Assembly (NCBI RefSeq): GCF_019084545.1
Contig: NZ_JAHREP010000004.1
Span: 165,267 to 229,266, forward strand
Length of the DNA: 64,000 nt
DNA from: Marinobacterium ramblicola
GTDB taxonomy: Bacteria > Pseudomonadota > Gammaproteobacteria > Pseudomonadales > Balneatricaceae
Reading direction: 5' to 3'
The position numbers were made by a program, and so were the translations under genes. Every line of letters begins with the position of its first letter. Position 1 is the stretch's first letter. Shown in pieces: positions 29,123 to 39,218 of this stretch. The notes under the pieces are model-generated. The model did not search any database. It was not told the DNA's origin and saw only the letters and a program-made list of their open reading frames with translations.

Positions 29123-30184
29123 ATGACCTATCCCATTTCGTTAAACACCCTGCTGCTGGTGGCGCTCATAAGTCTGCCTGCTCTCGCCATGGCGCAAGAG
29201 CAGCCGACAGCAACCGACGCTCCAGCCCCCGCAACCGATATGGGCGCACTTTACGATCTGCAGCGCGGTGAAGCGGGGAATCCGCCACTCGACGAAAAAC
29301 TTGGCCGGCAGTTACCGGCCGATACCAGTGTTCTGACCATGGAGACCGGCGGCCAGCGCTTTCACGCTCTGCGCCAGGAGGCCGAGCGCGCCGAACCCTG
29401 GGGATGGATACTGCTGCTACCGGATCCAGGAATGGGCGAAGCGTGGACACAACAGGTTGAGGCGCTGCGCTTCGATCTGGCCAGACACGGTTGGTTGACA
29501 CTGGCCCTGGAGCCCCCGCAGCCCGACCTGCCGACGCTGCCGGAGCGCTCACTACCGGTAATGAAAAGTTTTTCCCAGGCGTCCGAGCCTACCGCCAATA
29601 CCCCGCCCTCGCCAGCGAGCAGCGGCGCCGTCCCGGCCTCGGCGGATGACGACACCAATCCTCCCGCCCCCTTCGCCGAACGCTTCAACGAGCGCATAGC
29701 GCTCGCACTGGAACAACTGCCTCAGCAGGAAAACCAGTCCCATATACTGCTCGCATTCGGCCGCGCCGCCAGCTGGAGTGCCGCGTACATTACCGCGCAC
29801 CCGGAGCTGGATGCCAGTCTGATTCTGCTCGACCCGCTGGCCGACACACAACCGAACGCCCCGATGCTGTCGGAGCTCTGGGAACCGCTGGGCTCGACCC
29901 GTGTACTGGATCTCTACCATGCGCCTCTACCCGGGTATCCGGCGGCAGCATCGGCTGCACGAATACGCAAGGCGCAAGCGCAACGCGCCAAAATGGAGCG
30001 TTACCGACAGGCCAAAATCGCACCACCGTTTACCGGCTGGCAACCACAGATGCCCTGGCTGACGCAGACCGTCAGAGGGGTGATCAAGAGTCAGATCGTC
30101 GAGCCGCTTGAACAGGCCAGAGCGCTGGAGAAATACGCACTGCCCACGGAGCCAAACCAAACCAAACCCGGCACCGTCCGGTAA
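29123..30184 (+). CDS. DUF3530 family secreted protein, alpha/beta-hydrolase-like
   Basis: Predicted exported protein of the DUF3530 family, function unknown. From the ATG at 29123 it has 353 residues with a clean signal peptide (LLLVALISLPALAMAQ). The body resembles an alpha/beta-hydrolase scaffold (WILLLPDPGMGEAW, LASLILLDPL-like strand), and a Pro/Ala/Ser-rich linker lies at about 155-180. I see no complete catalytic triad. It ends directly against the convergent djlA stop with no gap. Confidence 0.75.
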   Translation: MTYPISLNTLLLVALISLPALAMAQEQPTATDAPAPATDMGALYDLQRGEAGNPPLDEKLGRQLPADTSVLTMETGGQRFHALRQEAERAEPWGWILLLPDPGMGEAWTQQVEALRFDLARHGWLTLALEPPQPDLPTLPERSLPVMKSFSQASEPTANTPPSPASSGAVPASADDDTNPPAPFAERFNERIALALEQLPQQENQSHILLAFGRAASWSAAYITAHPELDASLILLDPLADTQPNAPMLSELWEPLGSTRVLDLYHAPLPGYPAAASAARIRKAQAQRAKMERYRQAKIAPPFTGWQPQMPWLTQTVRGVIKSQIVEPLEQARALEKYALPTEPNQTKPGTVR

Positions 30185-31012
30185 TCAGCGCATGCCGCGA
30201 GACTTTCGAATCAGATCGTAGGCGGCCTGAATCTCCTGGGTCTGCTCCTTGGCCAACTGAATCATCTCCTCCGGCAACCCCTTGGCCACCAGCTTGTCGG
30301 GATGATGCTGACTCATCAGCCGCCGCCAGGCCTTTTTCACCTCGGCATCCGAGGCGCTGGATTCAACACCCAGCACGCCATAAGCCTGCTCCAGAGAGGC
30401 GCCCGAGAACTGCTGCGGATCCTGGTGTGCGCGGTAAGACTGCTCGCGGAACGCCTGCTCCGCACGAATACGATTGAGCAGCGCCTGCGCCTCCTGCGGC
30501 GTAAACTGCAGCAACCGGCAGATCTCGGACAGTAGCGTCTGCTCCGCCGGGCTGACCTCGCCGTCGGCCATCGCCGCCTGCAGCTGAATCTCGACGAACA
30601 TCAGCTTCACTGCACTTCGGTGACGCAACAACGCCCCCAACGGCAGCAGCACGCTGGCGACATCGAATTCGGCCTGCTTACCCTCGGAGAAGCACTCGAT
30701 CGCCTCGCGCCGCTTCTCCTCGCTCAGATTCATCCGCGCCATCACCTCGCGGGCGAAACTGATCTCGGTCTCCGACACCCGGCCATCGGCCTTGGCCAGC
30801 TTACCCATCACGGTGAAGGTGGCACGGAAAAACAGCTGTTGCGGGTTGTACTTGGATACACCGGTACGCAGCGCACGGTCGATCCAAAAACCCAATGCAC
30901 TGCCCAATAGCAGACCGACGATACCGCCCGTGAAAAGGCCGATCAGGGCCCCTATGCCCAGTCCGGCCCGATGGCGATACAGTGCTTGCCCGAAGGATTC
31001 GGCTCCTGCCAT
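30185..31012 (-). CDS. djlA: DjlA, membrane-anchored DnaJ-like co-chaperone
   Basis: Inner-membrane J-protein that stimulates DnaK. From the ATG at 31010-31012 it has 275 residues. A Gly-rich membrane segment (about 16-42, GIGALIGLFTGGIVGLLLGSALGF) is followed by a TerB-like helical domain (about 50-170). The C-terminal J-domain has the HPD motif in MSQHHPDKLVAKG. Lies just downstream of murU, with a 2-bp gap. Confidence 0.93.
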   Translation of the reverse strand: MAGAESFGQALYRHRAGLGIGALIGLFTGGIVGLLLGSALGFWIDRALRTGVSKYNPQQLFFRATFTVMGKLAKADGRVSETEISFAREVMARMNLSEEKRREAIECFSEGKQAEFDVASVLLPLGALLRHRSAVKLMFVEIQLQAAMADGEVSPAEQTLLSEICRLLQFTPQEAQALLNRIRAEQAFREQSYRAHQDPQQFSGASLEQAYGVLGVESSASDAEVKKAWRRLMSQHHPDKLVAKGLPEEMIQLAKEQTQEIQAAYDLIRKSRGMR

Positions 31013-31014
31013 GA

Positions 31015-31701
31015 CTAACACTCTCCTCTTAAACGTTGATCGAGCGCAGAGAGACGCTCGGGGGTACCGATATCGTCCCAAAAGGCCTCGATTTTACTGC
31101 CACCAACCGCATTCACTGCCATCGCCTCGCGCAGCATAGGCGCCAAGGCAGCAGGCTGCCCCGGTGTCAAATCCGTGAACATCGAGGCTCGCAACAGGCT
31201 GATGCCGGCAAAGGTCAAGCGTGGAGCCCCCTCAGCAGAGACCTTTTCGCCCTGCAGATGGAAATCCCCGTTCGGGTGCCAGGGCGGGTTATCGACCAGC
31301 AGCAGGTGCGCCTGCCGTTTCGGGGACAACGACAGCGCCGAAAGCGTATCGTCGCTCAGCTCCGTATAGACGTCGCCGTTGATGACCAGAAAACTCTCAT
31401 CCTCATCATCCGCCAGCATCGGCAGCGCCCGGCGAATGCCACCGGCGGTCTCCAGCGGCTCCGTTTCCGCCGAATAGAACAGCGGCACGCCGAAACGCTC
31501 TCCATCGCCGAGCTCGGCCTCAATCTGCTCCCCGAGCCAGGCATGGTTGATCACGATGCGCTCAACCCCGATACGGGCCAAACGTTCGATATGGTATTCG
31601 ATCAGCGCCTTGCCCCCGGCCTTGAGCAGAGGTTTGGGGCGGCTCAGGGTTAACGGGCGCATTCGTGTACCCAAACCCGCCGCCAGAATCATCGCACGCA
31701 T
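31015..31701 (-). CDS. murU: N-acetylmuramate alpha-1-phosphate uridylyltransferase (MurU)
   Basis: Nucleotidyltransferase that makes UDP-MurNAc from MurNAc-1-phosphate in the cell-wall recycling shortcut bypassing MurA; in Pseudomonas it contributes to intrinsic fosfomycin resistance. Signature AAGLGTRMRPLTLSRPKPLL (residues 7-26 approximately) and FLVINGDVYTEL. The 228 residues match. It sits 3 bp after amgK, the diagnostic pair. Confidence 0.93.
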   Translation of the reverse strand: MRAMILAAGLGTRMRPLTLSRPKPLLKAGGKALIEYHIERLARIGVERIVINHAWLGEQIEAELGDGERFGVPLFYSAETEPLETAGGIRRALPMLADDEDESFLVINGDVYTELSDDTLSALSLSPKRQAHLLLVDNPPWHPNGDFHLQGEKVSAEGAPRLTFAGISLLRASMFTDLTPGQPAALAPMLREAMAVNAVGGSKIEAFWDDIGTPERLSALDQRLRGEC

Positions 31702-31704
31702 GGG

Positions 31705-32739
31705 TCAGATCAACTCCTGCGCCAGATCCATCTGTTGAAACAGCGGGTGAGCCGTCATCGCTGGCACCACGCGTTCGGCTAGCAACCGCTGCAGCCCGGT
31801 CGTCGATGAGTATCGCCCTGCCGCCCGATACAGGTAACCCAGGGTGCGCGGCATATCCTGGAGATAGCCGGCCTTGCCATCGCGCAGATAAAGTCGGGAG
31901 AAGATGCCGAGCACTTTAAGTTGACGCTGCATTCCCATCAGGTCGAACTGTTTCAGAAACGCTTCAGACGTCGGCGCTTGGTCATTCGCCGCCAGGCGAA
32001 GGCGGTACTCCTCGACCCACCGGGCAACCTGGGGATCCGGCCAACGCACATAGCTGTCCCTGAGCAGGGATACCAGGTCGTAGGTGATGGGGCCCGCTAC
32101 CGCATCCTGAAAGTCGATCACACCCAACTCGTCGCCCTCGAGCAGCATCAAGTTACGCGAGTGATAATCGCGATGCACACTGACCTGCGCCTGCTCCAGC
32201 GCATTCGCCACCAGCACCTGCCTGGCCTGTTCGAGAATCTGTTGCTCGGCTGTTGATAATTCGAGCTGCAGCATCCGCCCGACAAACCACTCATCAAACA
32301 GCGCCATCTCACGGCGCAGCAGCACCTCGTCGTAGGCAGGCAAAGGATCATGGGGGATCGACTGGATCGCTTCGAGTGCCGTGAAAGCCTGCCCATACAA
32401 GCGGCCGACGCTCTGTGCATCCAGTGCCGGCAACATCAGTCGATCGCCGAAGTCCTCCAGCAACATGAACCCCTGATCAAGATCCAGGGCAAGCAACCTG
32501 GGGACGCGAACGCCCGCCTCATGCCAGTGCGTCGCAATTGCAACGAACGGCCGGCTGTCCTCCTTCTCCGGTGGCGCATCCACCGCGATCCAGCTCTGCT
32601 GCTCGCCATCGGCGCGAAAGTAGCGCCTGAAACTGGCATCGCCGGAGACCGGCCGCAAGGTTTCGCTGGCAAGATCCAGCCCGTTTCGCTCCGCCTGTTC
32701 CGCAACCCAGCCCTGCAGCTGTCGAAGACGTTCACCCAT
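31705..32739 (-). CDS. amgK: N-acetylmuramate/N-acetylglucosamine kinase (AmgK)
   Basis: Aminoglycoside-phosphotransferase-fold kinase phosphorylating the anomeric position of MurNAc and GlcNAc. The catalytic loop is VHRDYHSRNLMLLEG and the metal-binding Asp lies in LGVIDFQDAVAGP. The 344 residues are normal. Operon with murU and djlA, divergent from lptD. Confidence 0.93.
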   Translation of the reverse strand: MGERLRQLQGWVAEQAERNGLDLASETLRPVSGDASFRRYFRADGEQQSWIAVDAPPEKEDSRPFVAIATHWHEAGVRVPRLLALDLDQGFMLLEDFGDRLMLPALDAQSVGRLYGQAFTALEAIQSIPHDPLPAYDEVLLRREMALFDEWFVGRMLQLELSTAEQQILEQARQVLVANALEQAQVSVHRDYHSRNLMLLEGDELGVIDFQDAVAGPITYDLVSLLRDSYVRWPDPQVARWVEEYRLRLAANDQAPTSEAFLKQFDLMGMQRQLKVLGIFSRLYLRDGKAGYLQDMPRTLGYLYRAAGRYSSTTGLQRLLAERVVPAMTAHPLFQQMDLAQELI

Positions 32740-32941
32740 CGATCTTTGTATCCCCCTCTACCTCGCGAACCGCCTCGCGAGTTTTACGTTGTGATCCAGG
32801 TTGCGGGCACCTCGTTCCAAGCCTGATGAGGTCTGGCATTAGCGCCCGTAACAGCTGTATCATGCACAGCTCGATATGGTACTCGACTTCGAGGGTGGCG
32901 AGAAACAGGCCGCCTTACTCGCGCAAACGGAAAGCGACTTG

Positions 32942-35689
32942 ATGCCCTTTAACAGAGCCCACTCTTTTAAGCTGGTGCTTGCCATCGCCGCAGCCATCAG
33001 TGCCACACAGGTTATGGCTGAAGATGACCAGCGCCTGTGGAATTGCAACCTGAACAGCGCCGGTGAATGGGACTGTGAAGTCAATGAACAGCTGATGCGT
33101 GAAACGCAGCAGCCGAGCAGATCCACACAGCCACAGACAAACCCTGTTTCCGAGACGGCGCCCAGCCGCGATGCAGAACAGCCAACGCCTGCCGAAACCG
33201 CCGAGGTTCAACCGGCACCGGAGGCGATCGCCGTTTCCGCAACGCCCATCGTCCAAGCCCGCACTGAGGAGCAATCCGGGCAGGCCGTCGACAAGGCGGA
33301 GCAGGTCGTACAGAGCGACAACCTGGCGGCCAACAATCAGTTCGAGTGCAGCGCCCTGAACGGGCAGTGGCAGTGCCAGCAAAACAGCCGCTACCAAGCC
33401 GCCACTGCCGCCGGCATGGGAACCCCGGCCGTGGTGCGCAGTGTGCCGCAGCTGTATACCGACCTCGACTGGTACACCTATTCACCGGGTGAAGCGGCCT
33501 ATGGCGGCGCCTGTCCTGGCGAGTATCGCGAGCCGGACATGGACCTGAACCGTGCCATGTCCCAGTCAGAGCAGCAGACGATCTTCCTTGAGGCCCTGCG
33601 CTCCTCCACCGTACTCGGCGGGGTCACCCAGCTCGAAGGCGGCATCAACATGCGCCAGGGCGGTCGCCTGCTCAGCAGCGATCAGGCCGAGTATGACCCG
33701 GAAGCCCGCCGCGCGACACTCAACGGCAACGTACGCTACCGCGAACAGGGCCTGCTGCTGATCGCGGACAGTGCCGAAGCGGATCTGACTGAGGGCAATG
33801 CCGGCTTCCACAACGCCGAATACGTCATGCACCAAGAGCATATGCGTGGCGAAGCACAGCGGATCGAACGCTTTGGCGATGCCCGGGTGGAGATGACCGA
33901 AGGCCGGATCACCTTCTGCGAACCGGGTAACAACACCTGGGCGATCGCTGCCGACTCCCTGGAGATCCACACCGACGAAGGCTATGGCGAAGCCTATAAC
34001 GCCACCTTTGAGGTGGCCGATGTACCGGTGCTCTACCTGCCCTACTTCTACTTCCCGATCAACGACAATCGGCGCTCGGGTTTTCTATATCCGAAACTGG
34101 GCTATTCGGACAGCGATGGGCTGGATATTGCCACCCCCTACTACTTCAATCTGGCGCCGAACTACGATGACACCTTTACACCGCGCATCGTAAGCGAACG
34201 AGGCCTGGTGCTCGAAAACGAGTTCCGTTATATGAACCGTTGGTCGATGAACACCCTGAGTACCGCCTACATCGCCGACGATGACAAGTATGGCGACAGT
34301 CGCTGGGCACTGGGTGCAACCCACATGGGCAACCCGGCCGAGCGCTGGTTCAGCAAGATCGACTACCGCCGCATCAGCGACGACGACTACCTCGACGACC
34401 TGGACACCACCAATCTCGAAATCGCCAACCAGGACGATCTCGACCAGATCGGCGAACTGCGCTACCAGGCCGATACTTGGCAGTTTGTCGGTCGCGTACA
34501 CCAGTATCAGACCACCGATGAGGATCTCGAACCCTACGAACGGGTACCGCAGTTGCAATTCAGCGGTCGGGAGCTGGCACTGGAGCAGCACCTCGCCTTG
34601 GATTACCTGGCCGACGTCACCGCATTTGACCGCAACAATGGTGAGCTGACCGGCCGTGAGCGTATTACCGGCACCCGAGCCCACCTGCGGCCGTCATTGA
34701 GTTATCGCTGGGAACGCCCCTGGGCCTACCTGGAACCCAGAGCCACTTACTGGTACTCCCGGTATGATCTGAACGACCAGCCCAGTGGCTGGAACGCCAA
34801 CCCGAGCCTGAGCACCCCGATACTCAGCCTCGACAGCGGCCTCAAATTTGAGCGCGAGTACTCCAATGCTCTGACTCAGACGCTGGAGCCGCGTATCAAA
34901 CTGATCAGTGCCGGCAAAGAGGATCAGGCCGAACTGCCCGACTTCGACTCCTCCCGGCTGGAGTTCAGTTACTACAACCTGTTCCACGAAACCGGATACA
35001 GCGGCAACGACAATGTCGCCGGAACCGATCAGGTCACGCTGGGTCTGAGCAGTGGTTTCTACTCCGCACTGGGTATCGAGCAGGCCCGCCTGGCGATCGC
35101 CCAGGCGTACTACTTCGACGATCGCGATCCGGCCAGCGGCCTGCGCCCCGGCGACGTGGACGGTACCGAGGATCGCTCCAACCTTGCGCTGCTGGCCAAC
35201 TGGAACATCACACCCAGCCTGCAGTTCCGCCACGACAGCGAGCTCGACGAGCAGGATTTCGAATTGGTGCGGCAGAACTACCGGCTCACCTATCAACCTG
35301 ACGATATCCGCCTGGTGTACCTGAGCTACCGTGACAACTCCGGCAGCCGGTTCGACGATCCGACCGAGGAGATTCGTCAGACCGACTTTGCGGTCCGCTG
35401 GCCCCTGGCACCGACCTGGAACATCATCGGTCGCTGGCAGGAGGACCTGTTGCGCAGTGAAAACCTCGAAACCCTGCTCGGCGTCGAGTATGTCAGCTGC
35501 TGCTGGAAAGTACGGCTGACCGGGCGCAAGTGGGTAACCGATAACGACAACTCAAACAATGGCGATACCGACAAGGGTATCTTCCTGCAGTTCGTTCTGC
35601 GCGGCCTGGGCTCCTTCGGCCAGGACGGCGGGCGCGGATTCCTCGAAGATATCACTGGCGAGAAAGAGGATGCGCATGAGACTTTTTAA
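32942..35689 (+). CDS. lptD: LptD, outer-membrane LPS assembly protein
   Basis: Beta-barrel that inserts LPS in the outer leaflet with LptE. From the ATG at 32942 it has 915 residues and a signal peptide cut near VMAEDD. The mature N-terminus carries two small Cys/Trp modules (C35-x7-W-x-C45 and C136-x6-W-x-C145) joined by a Pro/Gln/Ala-rich linker. Then follow the OstA jellyroll (about 225-340) and the barrel, with VSCCWKVRLTGRKW near the C-terminus carrying the disulfide cysteines. Longer than E. coli LptD (784) because of the N-terminal region. An in-frame ATG 66 bp upstream is unlikely. Confidence 0.95.
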   Translation: MPFNRAHSFKLVLAIAAAISATQVMAEDDQRLWNCNLNSAGEWDCEVNEQLMRETQQPSRSTQPQTNPVSETAPSRDAEQPTPAETAEVQPAPEAIAVSATPIVQARTEEQSGQAVDKAEQVVQSDNLAANNQFECSALNGQWQCQQNSRYQAATAAGMGTPAVVRSVPQLYTDLDWYTYSPGEAAYGGACPGEYREPDMDLNRAMSQSEQQTIFLEALRSSTVLGGVTQLEGGINMRQGGRLLSSDQAEYDPEARRATLNGNVRYREQGLLLIADSAEADLTEGNAGFHNAEYVMHQEHMRGEAQRIERFGDARVEMTEGRITFCEPGNNTWAIAADSLEIHTDEGYGEAYNATFEVADVPVLYLPYFYFPINDNRRSGFLYPKLGYSDSDGLDIATPYYFNLAPNYDDTFTPRIVSERGLVLENEFRYMNRWSMNTLSTAYIADDDKYGDSRWALGATHMGNPAERWFSKIDYRRISDDDYLDDLDTTNLEIANQDDLDQIGELRYQADTWQFVGRVHQYQTTDEDLEPYERVPQLQFSGRELALEQHLALDYLADVTAFDRNNGELTGRERITGTRAHLRPSLSYRWERPWAYLEPRATYWYSRYDLNDQPSGWNANPSLSTPILSLDSGLKFEREYSNALTQTLEPRIKLISAGKEDQAELPDFDSSRLEFSYYNLFHETGYSGNDNVAGTDQVTLGLSSGFYSALGIEQARLAIAQAYYFDDRDPASGLRPGDVDGTEDRSNLALLANWNITPSLQFRHDSELDEQDFELVRQNYRLTYQPDDIRLVYLSYRDNSGSRFDDPTEEIRQTDFAVRWPLAPTWNIIGRWQEDLLRSENLETLLGVEYVSCCWKVRLTGRKWVTDNDNSNNGDTDKGIFLQFVLRGLGSFGQDGGRGFLEDITGEKEDAHETF

Positions 35690-36968
35690 GCGTGTAATTG
35701 GACGCACACTACCGCTGCTGGCCACCCTGCTCTGTTTTCAGCAGGCACAGGCAGCCGAGCTGATCGACCGGGTCGTCGCCGTCGTCAATGACGATATTGT
35801 GTTGCAGAGCGAGCTGGACAACCGCACCGAACTGGTACTGGAGCAGATCCGTGCCCAGGGTAGCCAGGCACCTCAGGAGAGTGTGCTGAGGAAACAGGTC
35901 CTCGAGCGGCTGATCATGGATCACATTCAGTTCCAGATTGCCAAGCGCCAAGGGATTCGCGTCAGCGATCAGGAGCTCAACGCAGCGCTGCAAAACATCG
36001 CCGACAAGAACAACCTTACCCTGGCCCAGTTCCGCGAAGCGCTGATCGCCGAGGGCCGTGACTATGCCCAGGTACGCGAGCAAATACGCGAGGAGATGCT
36101 GCTGGCCCGCGTCCAGCAGGCCAACGTCAACCGCCGCATCAACGTCTCGCAGCAGGAGATCGACCACTACCTGACCAGCGACCAGGCCTCCAGCAACGTG
36201 GAGTACCTGCTCAGCAACATCCTGATCTCCGTGCCCCAGAGTGCCTCTCCGGAGATTATCCAGCGCGCACAGGATGAAGCCGATGCGCTCTATCAGCAGC
36301 TTAGCGAGGGTGCCCAGTTCAGTGAGCTGGCGGTAGCCAACTCCGATGCCTCCAACGCCCTCAACGGGGGCGAGCTGGGCTGGCGTGCCGAGAACGAGCT
36401 GCCCGCAGAACTTGCAGGCGCAATCCGCTCCCTGCAAGCAGGTCAGTTCAGCAAACCTATCCGCACGCCTGCCGGTTTCCATATCCTGCAGGTCAGGGAT
36501 AAGCGCGGCGACCAGCAAACCCTGATCGAGCAAACCAAGGTCAGCCATATCCTGATCTCACCGAACGAGATCCGCAACTCCAGCCAGGCGCGCCAACTGG
36601 CGGCAGACCTCTACCGTCGACTGCAGGATGGCCAACCCTTCGCCGAACTCGCACGCCAGTACAGCGACGATCCGGCCAGCGGCTCCCAGGGTGGCGAACT
36701 GGGCTGGACCCAGGCCGGGCAGATGGTGCCGGAGTTCGAGCAGGTGATGAACTCCACCGCCAAGGGACAGATCAGCGCTCCGTTCGAATCCCGTTTCGGT
36801 TGGCACATTCTCAAGGTCGAGGACCGCCGCACCCAGGACTTCTCCGACGAGATGCGCGAAACCACAGCACGCAATGCGATCCGCAAGCGCAAGTACAGCG
36901 AGGAGTTCGACAACTGGATGCGGGAGATCCGCTCCGAAGCCTACATCGATCGCAAGGAACCTAACTAA
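35676..36968 (+). CDS. surA: SurA, periplasmic chaperone/PPIase
   Basis: Chaperone for outer-membrane proteins, LptD in particular. From the ATG at 35676 it has 431 residues (E. coli 428) and overlaps lptD by 14 bp. Signal peptide ([13 protein letters not shown]), N-domain ([21 protein letters not shown]), and two parvulin domains (about 172-275 and 285-385; the second opens [11 protein letters not shown]). An ATG six bp upstream is equivalent. Confidence 0.95.
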   Translation: MRLFKRVIGRTLPLLATLLCFQQAQAAELIDRVVAVVNDDIVLQSELDNRTELVLEQIRAQGSQAPQESVLRKQVLERLIMDHIQFQIAKRQGIRVSDQELNAALQNIADKNNLTLAQFREALIAEGRDYAQVREQIREEMLLARVQQANVNRRINVSQQEIDHYLTSDQASSNVEYLLSNILISVPQSASPEIIQRAQDEADALYQQLSEGAQFSELAVANSDASNALNGGELGWRAENELPAELAGAIRSLQAGQFSKPIRTPAGFHILQVRDKRGDQQTLIEQTKVSHILISPNEIRNSSQARQLAADLYRRLQDGQPFAELARQYSDDPASGSQGGELGWTQAGQMVPEFEQVMNSTAKGQISAPFESRFGWHILKVEDRRTQDFSDEMRETTARNAIRKRKYSEEFDNWMREIRSEAYIDRKEPN

Positions 36969-36970
36969 GC

Positions 36971-37975
36971 GTGGGCAGCACTCTTCGACTTGCTATTACC
37001 CCCGGCGAGCCGGCCGGTATCGGTCCTGACCTCTGCATCCAGATCGCCCAACAGGGCCATCCTCAGCAGCTGGTGGTGATCGCCGATCCCGAGCTGATGC
37101 GTACCCGGGCCAGACAGCTGGGCCTGCCACTGGTGCTGCGTCAGTTTGACGACAGCACACCGGCACAGCCCACTGCCCCCGGTGAACTCTACATCGAGCC
37201 GGTCCATCTGTCCGCCGATGCAGAGCCCGGCGTACTGAATCCAGCCAACGCCCGCTATGTACTGCAAACCCTGGAACTGGCTGCCAAGGGGTGCCTGAAC
37301 GGACGCTTCGATGCCCTGGTCACAGCCCCGGTGCACAAGGGCGTGATCAACCAGGCCGGCATCGCGTTCAGCGGCCATACCGAGTTCCTCGAGCAGCTCA
37401 CCGGCAGCGAAAAGGTAGTGATGATGCTGGCCACGGAGGGGCTGCGCGTGGCACTGGCGACCACCCACCTGCCCCTGGCCAAGGTACCGGACGCGATTAC
37501 TAAACCCCTGTTGAGACAGGTGTTACAGGTCCTGATCGACGATCTGAGAACCTACTTCAATGCGCCCAAGCCGCGCATTCTGGTGTGCGGCCTCAATCCT
37601 CACGCCGGCGAGGGCGGCTACCTTGGACGGGAAGAGATCGACACCATTACGCCCATACTGGACGAGATGCGTAACGCGGGGGTCGACCTGGTCGGCCCCC
37701 TGCCCGCCGACACCCTGTTCACCGAACATAACCTGGCCGGTGCCGATGCAGTGCTGGCGATGTACCATGATCAGGGCCTGCCGGTGCTGAAATACAAGGG
37801 CTTCGGCCGCGCCGTCAATATCACCCTGGGGATGCCGATCATCCGCACCTCCGTCGACCACGGCACGGCATTGGACCTGGCCGCCACCGGCAGGGCCGAT
37901 TCCGGCTCCCTGCACACCGCTATCGACTATGCTAGCAGCATGGTACTGAGCAAACTGAGCAGCAGCGCGATCTAA
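36971..37975 (+). CDS. pdxA: 4-hydroxythreonine-4-phosphate dehydrogenase (PdxA)
   Basis: NAD-dependent enzyme of the DXP-dependent pyridoxal phosphate pathway. GTG start 2 bp after the surA stop. Visible signatures are [13 protein letters not shown], metal-binding histidines in [21 protein letters not shown] and [12 protein letters not shown], and [13 protein letters not shown]. The 334 residues fit the family (about 330). Coupled to rsmA by a TAATG overlap. Confidence 0.95.
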   Translation: MGSTLRLAITPGEPAGIGPDLCIQIAQQGHPQQLVVIADPELMRTRARQLGLPLVLRQFDDSTPAQPTAPGELYIEPVHLSADAEPGVLNPANARYVLQTLELAAKGCLNGRFDALVTAPVHKGVINQAGIAFSGHTEFLEQLTGSEKVVMMLATEGLRVALATTHLPLAKVPDAITKPLLRQVLQVLIDDLRTYFNAPKPRILVCGLNPHAGEGGYLGREEIDTITPILDEMRNAGVDLVGPLPADTLFTEHNLAGADAVLAMYHDQGLPVLKYKGFGRAVNITLGMPIIRTSVDHGTALDLAATGRADSGSLHTAIDYASSMVLSKLSSSAI

Positions 37976-38790
37976 TGAGCAAAAAACCGATTATGCACAA
38001 GGCGCGCAAGCGTTTTGGTCAGAACTTCCTGCACGACGCCGGCATCATCCGCCGTATCCTGCGTGAAATAAATCCCAAGCCCGGTCAGCACCTGGTTGAG
38101 ATCGGCCCCGGTCTCGGCGCGCTGACCGAAGAGCTACTCACGGAAGCGGGTGCACTGGAGGCGGTGGAGCTGGACCGCGACCTGATCCCGGTGCTGCGCA
38201 CCAAGTTTTTCCGCTACGAGGATAACTTTCGCATCCACGAAGCGGACGCGCTGAAGTTCGACTTCAGCAGCCTGCGCCAGGATGAACGCCCGCTGCGTAT
38301 CGTCGGCAACCTGCCCTACAACATCTCCACACCGCTGATCTTCCACCTGCTCAGCTTCTCCGGCCTGATCAGCGATATGCATTTCATGTTGCAGAACGAG
38401 GTGGTCGACCGGCTGGCAGCCCAGCCAGGAGAGAATCATTACGGCCGTCTGGGGATCATGGCGCAGTATTACTGCCAAGTGGAGAAACTGTTCCTGGTGC
38501 CGCCCGGCGCTTTCCAGCCGGCACCGAAGGTCGATTCTGCCATTGTGCGGCTGACGCCCTACCAGCAGTTGCCGATGGTAGCCAAAGACGTGAATATGCT
38601 GCAGGAGGTGGTCCGTACCGCTTTCAGCCAGCGCAGAAAAACCCTGCGCAACAACTTGAAACCGCTGATCGATGCCGCCACATTGGAAGCACTGGGCATC
38701 GACCCACAGTTAAGACCCGAGCGCCTGTCGCTGGCTGAGTTCATCAGCATCAGCGACGCTATCACTGCCGGACAGCAAGAGGAAAACTGA
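37975..38790 (+). CDS. rsmA: 16S rRNA dimethyladenosine transferase RsmA (KsgA)
   Basis: Dimethylates A1518 and A1519 of 16S rRNA late in 30S assembly. SAM motif I is LVEIGPGLGALTEELL, and the catalytic NLPY motif is GNLPYNISTPLIF. KRFGQNFLHD is at the N-terminus. Length 271 (E. coli 273). Confidence 0.96.
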   Translation: MSKKPIMHKARKRFGQNFLHDAGIIRRILREINPKPGQHLVEIGPGLGALTEELLTEAGALEAVELDRDLIPVLRTKFFRYEDNFRIHEADALKFDFSSLRQDERPLRIVGNLPYNISTPLIFHLLSFSGLISDMHFMLQNEVVDRLAAQPGENHYGRLGIMAQYYCQVEKLFLVPPGAFQPAPKVDSAIVRLTPYQQLPMVAKDVNMLQEVVRTAFSQRRKTLRNNLKPLIDAATLEALGIDPQLRPERLSLAEFISISDAITAGQQEEN

Positions 38791-38796
38791 ACCACG

Positions 38797-39183
38797 ATGG
38801 ACCCCTTTGAGTACGGCCGCAACATACAGATCGATGTGCAAACCTCCTATCTGCCCGAGCAATCGGATCCGGAGGCGCACCGTTTCGTATTCTCATACCA
38901 GATCACGGTAACCAACCATAACCCCGAACCGGTCAAGCTGATCAGCCGCCGCTGGGTCATCACCGACGGTAACGAACAGGTACAGGAGGTTAAAGGCGAG
39001 GGCGTGGTCGGCGAACAGCCTGTCATCGAGCCGGACCAGAGCTTCAGCTACACCAGCGGAACAGTACTGGCCACTGAGGTCGGCAGTATGCAGGGCCATT
39101 ACGAGATGGAAACGGAGGATGAAGACCGCTTCATCGCCCCCATCCCCGCCTTTACCCTGGCCCAGCCCAACGCACTGCACTAG
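38797..39183 (+). CDS. apaG: ApaG (DUF525) protein
   Basis: Small fibronectin-III-like protein of unknown biochemical function, normally found between rsmA and apaH. The 128 residues contain the family core FSYQITVTNHNPEPVKLISRRW and VQEVKGEGVVGEQP. The usual apaH is not downstream; instead a DUF72 gene converges. Confidence 0.93.
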   Translation: MDPFEYGRNIQIDVQTSYLPEQSDPEAHRFVFSYQITVTNHNPEPVKLISRRWVITDGNEQVQEVKGEGVVGEQPVIEPDQSFSYTSGTVLATEVGSMQGHYEMETEDEDRFIAPIPAFTLAQPNALH

Positions 39184-39218
39184 TGGCTTAGCGCTTCACA
39201 CCGGCCCGGCGATCATCG

